Position numbers and translations under genes: made by a program
Shown here: one piece after another, positions 60,382-64,000 of the stretch
How the letters are laid out: every line of letters starts with the position of its first letter
Position numbering within the stretch: position 1 is the first letter of the stretch
Notes under the pieces: generated by a model
The model's database searches: none
What the model saw: the letters and a program-made list of their open reading frames with translations, nothing else
Told to the model about the DNA's origin: nothing
NCBI RefSeq assembly: GCF_011745365.1
Contig: NW_024468911.1
Location: 3,962,759 to 4,026,758, forward strand
Direction of reading: 5' to 3'
Length of the DNA stretch: 64,000 nucleotides
Origin: Cryphonectria parasitica EP155
Taxonomy: Eukaryota; Ascomycota; Sordariomycetes; Diaporthales; Cryphonectriaceae

Positions 60382-62219
60382 CTAGCCTGCGTGCGATACG
60401 ATCTCATCGACAAGGGCCTTCTTCTCCGGGTCGTAGTAGGAGCTGATCTGGCCCGGCAGAGGCACCTCGATGTAGTCGTCGTCCGGGCCGGTGATGACGT
60501 TGAGGTTGATGCCGGCGGACTTGGAGTGGATGATCTTGGTGGAGGTGCTCTCCTTGCTGAAGTAGATCTGGGCGCCGTCGACCGAGTCGATCATGACGGT
60601 GGGGATGCTCCCGAGGACCTGGAGGGCAAAGTTCTGGGACTTGACGACGTCGACGGAGGAGACGAGGGTGTCGACGATGAGGTTCAGGCGGTTGGCGTTG
60701 TCGATGGACACGGCGTTGGCCTTGCCCTTGATGACGATGGTCGAGTTGCTGCACTTGCTGATGAGCACCGAGTGCGACAGGCTGGCCTCGATCTCGATGG
60801 GGTTGGGCTCCTTCTCAAAGTTCTCAATCGTCCACTTGTTGCCCTCGAGCACCTTGACCGGCGGCTTCTTGACCCGCATGCTCTGGGGCTTGGGCTTCTT
60901 GCCCGGCGCGGGGCTCTTGGCCCGCGCGTCATTGTCCGGCACCGTGCTGCTCGCCCGGAGCGACGGGTTCTTGTGCGTCATCTCGGACCGGTCGACCTTG
61001 CGCAGGCCCTTGGTGACCGCCTCGCCCTTGTTGAGCTCCGAGAAAACGGCATCCAGGCCGCTCGGCGCCTGGGCCGGCGCGGCCTTCTCCTCGTTGATCT
61101 TGAGGACGGGCGGTGGGCCTGGCGGAGGCGGAGGTGGAGGCACGCCGCCTGCTGGTGGTGGTGGTGGTGGGGGAGGTGCTGCTGCTGCTGCTGCTGCTGG
61201 GGGTGCTGAGGAGGCGGCTATGGTCTTGATAACCTCCTTGATCGACTGGCCCTTGGGGTTCCACGGGATGCCCGAGGGGAAGTACTGCTTGATGTACTCA
61301 ACGAGGTCCTTGAAGATCTGATGGAAGCTCTGTATCCACTCGACCTGCTGCGGGTCCTTGTCCTTGTTTTCCTTGATGACGCGGTTCCCGTAGTACTGCG
61401 CGGACCCGAGCGAATCCTCGACGTGCTTGTGCGGCTTGGCGTCGACCGTGACCCACGCCAGCACCATGATGCCCTCGGCGACGGCGCTGATCTGGTTGGC
61501 GACGCCAGACCCCCTGTTGTTCTCCTTGACGTTGACGACGGCCATGAGGCTCTCGTTGATGGGCTGCAGCAGCGCCTGGTACGCCTCCATGTCGTCGCCG
61601 GCGCTGAGGTTGGGCTTCTTGGCCTTGGTCGTGGTCAGTAGGAACTTGCGCTCCTCGACGAACCCCTTGGCCACCAGGGCCGCCTGCTCGGCGATCAGCC
61701 CGCCCAGCTGCTTGCTGAGACTGACGTACTTGTCGACCGAGGTTTTGAGGAAGGCATCGAAATCCTCGATCAGCTCGGGCAGGGGTTCGTCCGCGGCTGT
61801 CGCCCCAGGGGCTGCTGCTGTCGTGCCGGTCGCATCGGGAAGACCCTTGGAGGAGGAGGAATCGACCACGGGCGAGGCGAGGGTCTCTTGGATGTTGGGG
61901 ACGGCCTGGGGGATCTCGATGGTGGAGGAGGCGATGTCTTCTAGGCGCGAGGTGGCAGCTTCGAGTCTTCTCAGGAGGTTAGCGGCCCGCTGGCTGGTGT
62001 CTGCGGAGGAGAGGACGAGAGGAGGCATTGTATGCAGGTATGTAAGCAGATAAATGTGTCTGCGTGATGCTGTTCGTCCAACCACCACCAGGGAATGTCA
62101 AGACGAATGGACGACGGAACAGAGACAGGAGGAGGGGTTTCGATGCTGGTGAATGGTGATGGTCTGGCGTACCGCTTGATCAAGGTTGTGAGATTGTGCA
62201 TATTATTCATCTGCGCCAT
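60382..62219 (-). CDS. cap1: Adenylyl cyclase-associated protein (CAP/Srv2)
   Basis: CAP recycles actin monomers and links adenylyl cyclase to Ras in fungi. Two exons, 62219-62173 and 61966-60382 (543 aa), join MAQMNNMHNLTTLIKR to LEAATSRLEDIASS. The intron is 206 nt, long for this window, with donor GTACGC, a CTAAC branch and an AAG acceptor. The N-terminal oligomerisation/cyclase-binding helix is residues 1-30, and the helical folded domain is about 80-245. A poly-Pro segment (about 266-303) has two runs of 7-8 prolines. A WH2-like stretch around DRSEMTHKNPSLR is at about 340-352. The C-terminal CARP beta-helix is about 380-543 (NLIVDTLVSSVDVVKSQNF, YYDPEKKALVDEIVSHAG). The open frame continuing upstream past 61966 is intron read-through and is excluded. 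Confidence 0.96.
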
Positions 62220-62982
62220 CTTGGCAACTCCGAACGGGGTTCCAGGAGGGAAAAAGGGGGGGCGCAGGTCGTAGTGGTCTGTGGCTTCTGTAGACCAAAG
62301 CGGAGAGGAGGAGAGGCTAGTTAGTTGACAGGTTGGCGTGTACGGGATGAGGGCGACTATGCAGGCGCGGAATGTGAACGGGACGATGATCGCATCAAAC
62401 TGGTCGTTTCGAGTTGTTAGCAACTGCTTGTGTGTCGTAAATGAGCAGTGTTACAATACGCCACACCTCAGCCATGCCCTTCTCGCTATCTCTCTCATAA
62501 AAGAGTCAAAGGCAAGACAGTCTTAGTGTGATGATGATGCGACAAGTGGAGGTGAAGACATGGCAGCCAGCATGTAGAGCGAAATCAAAAGCACATCCAC
62601 ACTACTGACCTTTATTATATCCTCACACACTTTCGTCTAGGTAGCCACAATTACTCGGAGTAGCTGGTGGGAAGTACACGTCACCAACAGGCAGCAAGAA
62701 TCAGCGAATGCGGGAGCCTGGCGGAACTTGGAAGGAAAACTAGATATGACGAGGAAGCATTTGAAGAATATCTGAAAGAGTTGTTGCAGATTGTTGTCAG
62801 TGCCAGATGCTGCCACAGCAGCACACCACGTCGGTAGCTTTCCCCCTGAGCTTGCCTGGACCCCTGTCCCTAGCATGGTACCACACACGGTACAAGGTGG
62901 ATCTAATATGATGGAGAAAAACCTTTTCGAATGAAAATTATACTATATATATATCTTTTTCACACCCGCTTCCAACAATTGG
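62220..62982. other. CAP promoter region
   Basis: No gene is supported. An AT-rich stretch with a short TA run (62942-62954) precedes the tRNA. Confidence 0.55.
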
Positions 62983-63070
62983 GGGCGCATGGTTTAGTGG
63001 TATAATACTCCCTTAGCATCTATTTGATCAAGATTGGGAGTGGTCCTGGGTTCGATTCCCAGTGTGTCCA
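62983..63070 (+). tRNA. tRNA-Ala (anticodon AGC) with a 16-nt intron
   Basis: The 88 bases fold as a tRNA. The acceptor stem GGGCGCA pairs with TGTGTCC (63063-63069), with A70 as discriminator and no encoded CCA. The third acceptor pair is G:T, the G3:U70 identity signal of alanine tRNA. The anticodon stem CTCCC (63008-63012) pairs with GGGAG (63036-63040). The loop TTAGCA-T holds anticodon AGC at 63015-63017, interrupted one base after the anticodon by the intron 63019-63034. The T arm CTGGG/CCCAG has the loop TTCGATT. The A box (62990-63000) and B box (63049-63059) match Pol III consensus. The mature length is 72 nt. The D stem has one mismatch, which is tolerable. Confidence 0.93.
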
Positions 63071-63901
63071 ATATCAGAGGTTTAATTCCTTGACCACATT
63101 TTTATTTTTTTCTACTTCTTACCTTCCTGCTCCTCCTCTTTTTCTTCTTTTTCTCCTCCACTGGCCACCCTTTTCTTTCCTGGGTGCTCCGTGCTTATAA
63201 AGTACAGCGCATCCTGTTGCATGTGACACGGTGGGATTCAAATACTGGTTCGACTGTTGAGTTGGTGCTCTCGTCTTGTGCCTGCATCCTCGGTGTAATC
63301 CAGACTTGGAACTAGAAAACGCCTAAAACAGTCCTGGACTGAGCATAAATAGGAATGGCAGCGTGAAATGGGGATCAAAGAAATTGTTTTTGGGGCAGCC
63401 ATGGTAAGTGTACGCCTTGAGCCTCTTTCAGGTTTCTAGATAAATTCAAAGCCAGCTGACAATACATGACTGAGACCTGCAGGCGCCACACCGTATCTGC
63501 AAGAAGGTTATTCTACTCATACGGTCTCCCACCTCCTCCTCTAAATTCCAAATCATGCTTGCATCGGGCCGGGAGGCTCTCGCCCAGGGATGTGAGGTCA
63601 ATCCAAGACTGACCACTTCTGCCGTGAGTTTGGATATCCACAACAAGTCTGGTATCAGCCTCCCTGAGGCGATCGGCAACATTAAAATACTAAGAACCAA
63701 GCATCCTTGTCGCGCTCATCAGCATGCTGCAAGATGAAACTCTGCTTGAACTGGCCTCTCCCTATTCCTGGATGAGATATTTGGCCAGTAGCTACTCGAA
63801 GCTCCGAAACAAGTTATAAAATTGAACATGTCCCTCGAGCAGCACTAAACAGAAGTCCAAACCCCCCAACTCCCAAACTCCGAAGAGAATCTCTATTCAG
63901 C
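63071..63901. other. Intergenic, right end
   Basis: Non-coding as far as I can see, apart from the tRNA terminator. It likely includes the 3' flank of the partial gene entering from the right edge. Confidence 0.5.
63099..63111 (+). terminator. Pol III terminator of tRNA-Ala
   Basis: Two T runs (five and seven T) begin 29 bases after the tRNA 3' end, as expected for RNA polymerase III termination. Confidence 0.7.
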
Positions 63902-64000
63902 TCAGGTTATATAGATCGTTTGCTCCTCGATATCCCAGTCAACCCACTCCTTGCTTTCCTCCGCACCAAACATGGGAGACCTACCAAATCCATCTAGGGG
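63902..64000 (-). CDS. 3' end of an unidentified gene, partial at window edge
   Basis: Read leftward from base 64000 in the first frame, 32 codons run open to a TGA at 63904-63902. The translation is protein-like: PLDGFGRSPMFGAEESKEW followed by VDWDIEEQTIYIT. The acidic and aromatic composition, lack of low complexity and well-formed end suggest the true C-terminus of a gene whose body lies beyond the window. I do not recognise the protein. It could also be the last exon of a spliced gene, with a boundary inside these 99 bases. Confidence 0.5.
   Translation of the reverse strand, partial: PLDGFGRSPMFGAEESKEWVDWDIEEQTIYIT

Noticed and set aside
60181..61209. Plus-strand open frame of 342 codons over the CAP gene
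   Set aside because: Antisense shadow of CAP, rich in Val/Asp/Gly/Leu/Arg from its codon pattern, with a poly-Cys/Trp end produced by the Pro/Ala repeats of CAP.
61967..62088. Upstream extension of the CAP frame (41 codons)
   Set aside because: It is read-through of the 206-nt intron; the CAP N-terminus (MAQMNNMHNLTTLIK) is encoded by the exon at 62219-62173 and splices in phase.

Overview
This window is nuclear DNA of a filamentous ascomycete (Pezizomycotina, most likely Sordariomycetes). The evidence is short introns (about 50-90 nt) with GTRNGT donors and CTRAC branch sites, about one gene per 3-4 kb on both strands, and fungus-specific proteins: a SUN-family wall protein, a FarA/CTF1-alpha Zn2Cys6 regulator, conventional kinesin with an IAK tail, and Clr2. 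I see no transposon, secondary-metabolite cluster, CRISPR array or viral element. It looks like a conserved housekeeping block. The family calls come from reading the translations and have not been searched against a database.

Left part (1-16 kb): a Cys-rich zinc-binding protein of unknown role (+); Clr2, a heterochromatin-silencing factor (-); a SUN-family, probably GPI-anchored wall protein (-); the PCI protein Csn12/Thp1/PCID2 (-); and a mitochondrial acetyl-CoA acetyltransferase (-). The thiolase is divergent from the Rad6/UBC2 ubiquitin conjugase.

Middle (16-42 kb): UBC2 (+); kinesin-1 heavy chain (+); a multi-pass membrane protein (-); an AYR1-like short-chain reductase (+); the GPI inositol deacylase BST1 (-); the mismatch-repair endonuclease PMS1 (+); and a FarA/CTF1-alpha regulator (-) whose zinc cluster is assembled from 25-nt and 11-nt exons and whose C-terminus lies in a short last exon.

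Right part (42-64 kb): GPI ethanolamine-phosphate transferase MCD4 (-); AP-2 sigma (+); PP2A leucine carboxyl methyltransferase PPM1 (-); ESCRT regulator IST1 (+); SAGA subunit SPT3 (-); an F-box-like protein (+); carnitine acetyltransferase (+) with both a potential mitochondrial presequence exon and a peroxisomal AKL terminus; cyclase-associated protein CAP (-); an intron-containing tRNA-Ala(AGC) (+); and the 3' end of an unidentified gene (-) running off the right edge.

Functional links: BST1 and MCD4 act on GPI anchors in the ER, and the SUN protein may carry such an anchor. AP-2 sigma, IST1, kinesin and CAP serve membrane traffic and the cytoskeleton. FarA, carnitine acetyltransferase and mitochondrial thiolase belong to acetyl-CoA and fatty-acid metabolism, and both enzyme genes have a CCTCGG hexamer upstream. 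I found no clearly new multi-gene system. The most interesting items concern gene structure: dual targeting of carnitine acetyltransferase, FarA micro-exons, and several frame-preserving introns that could give isoforms.
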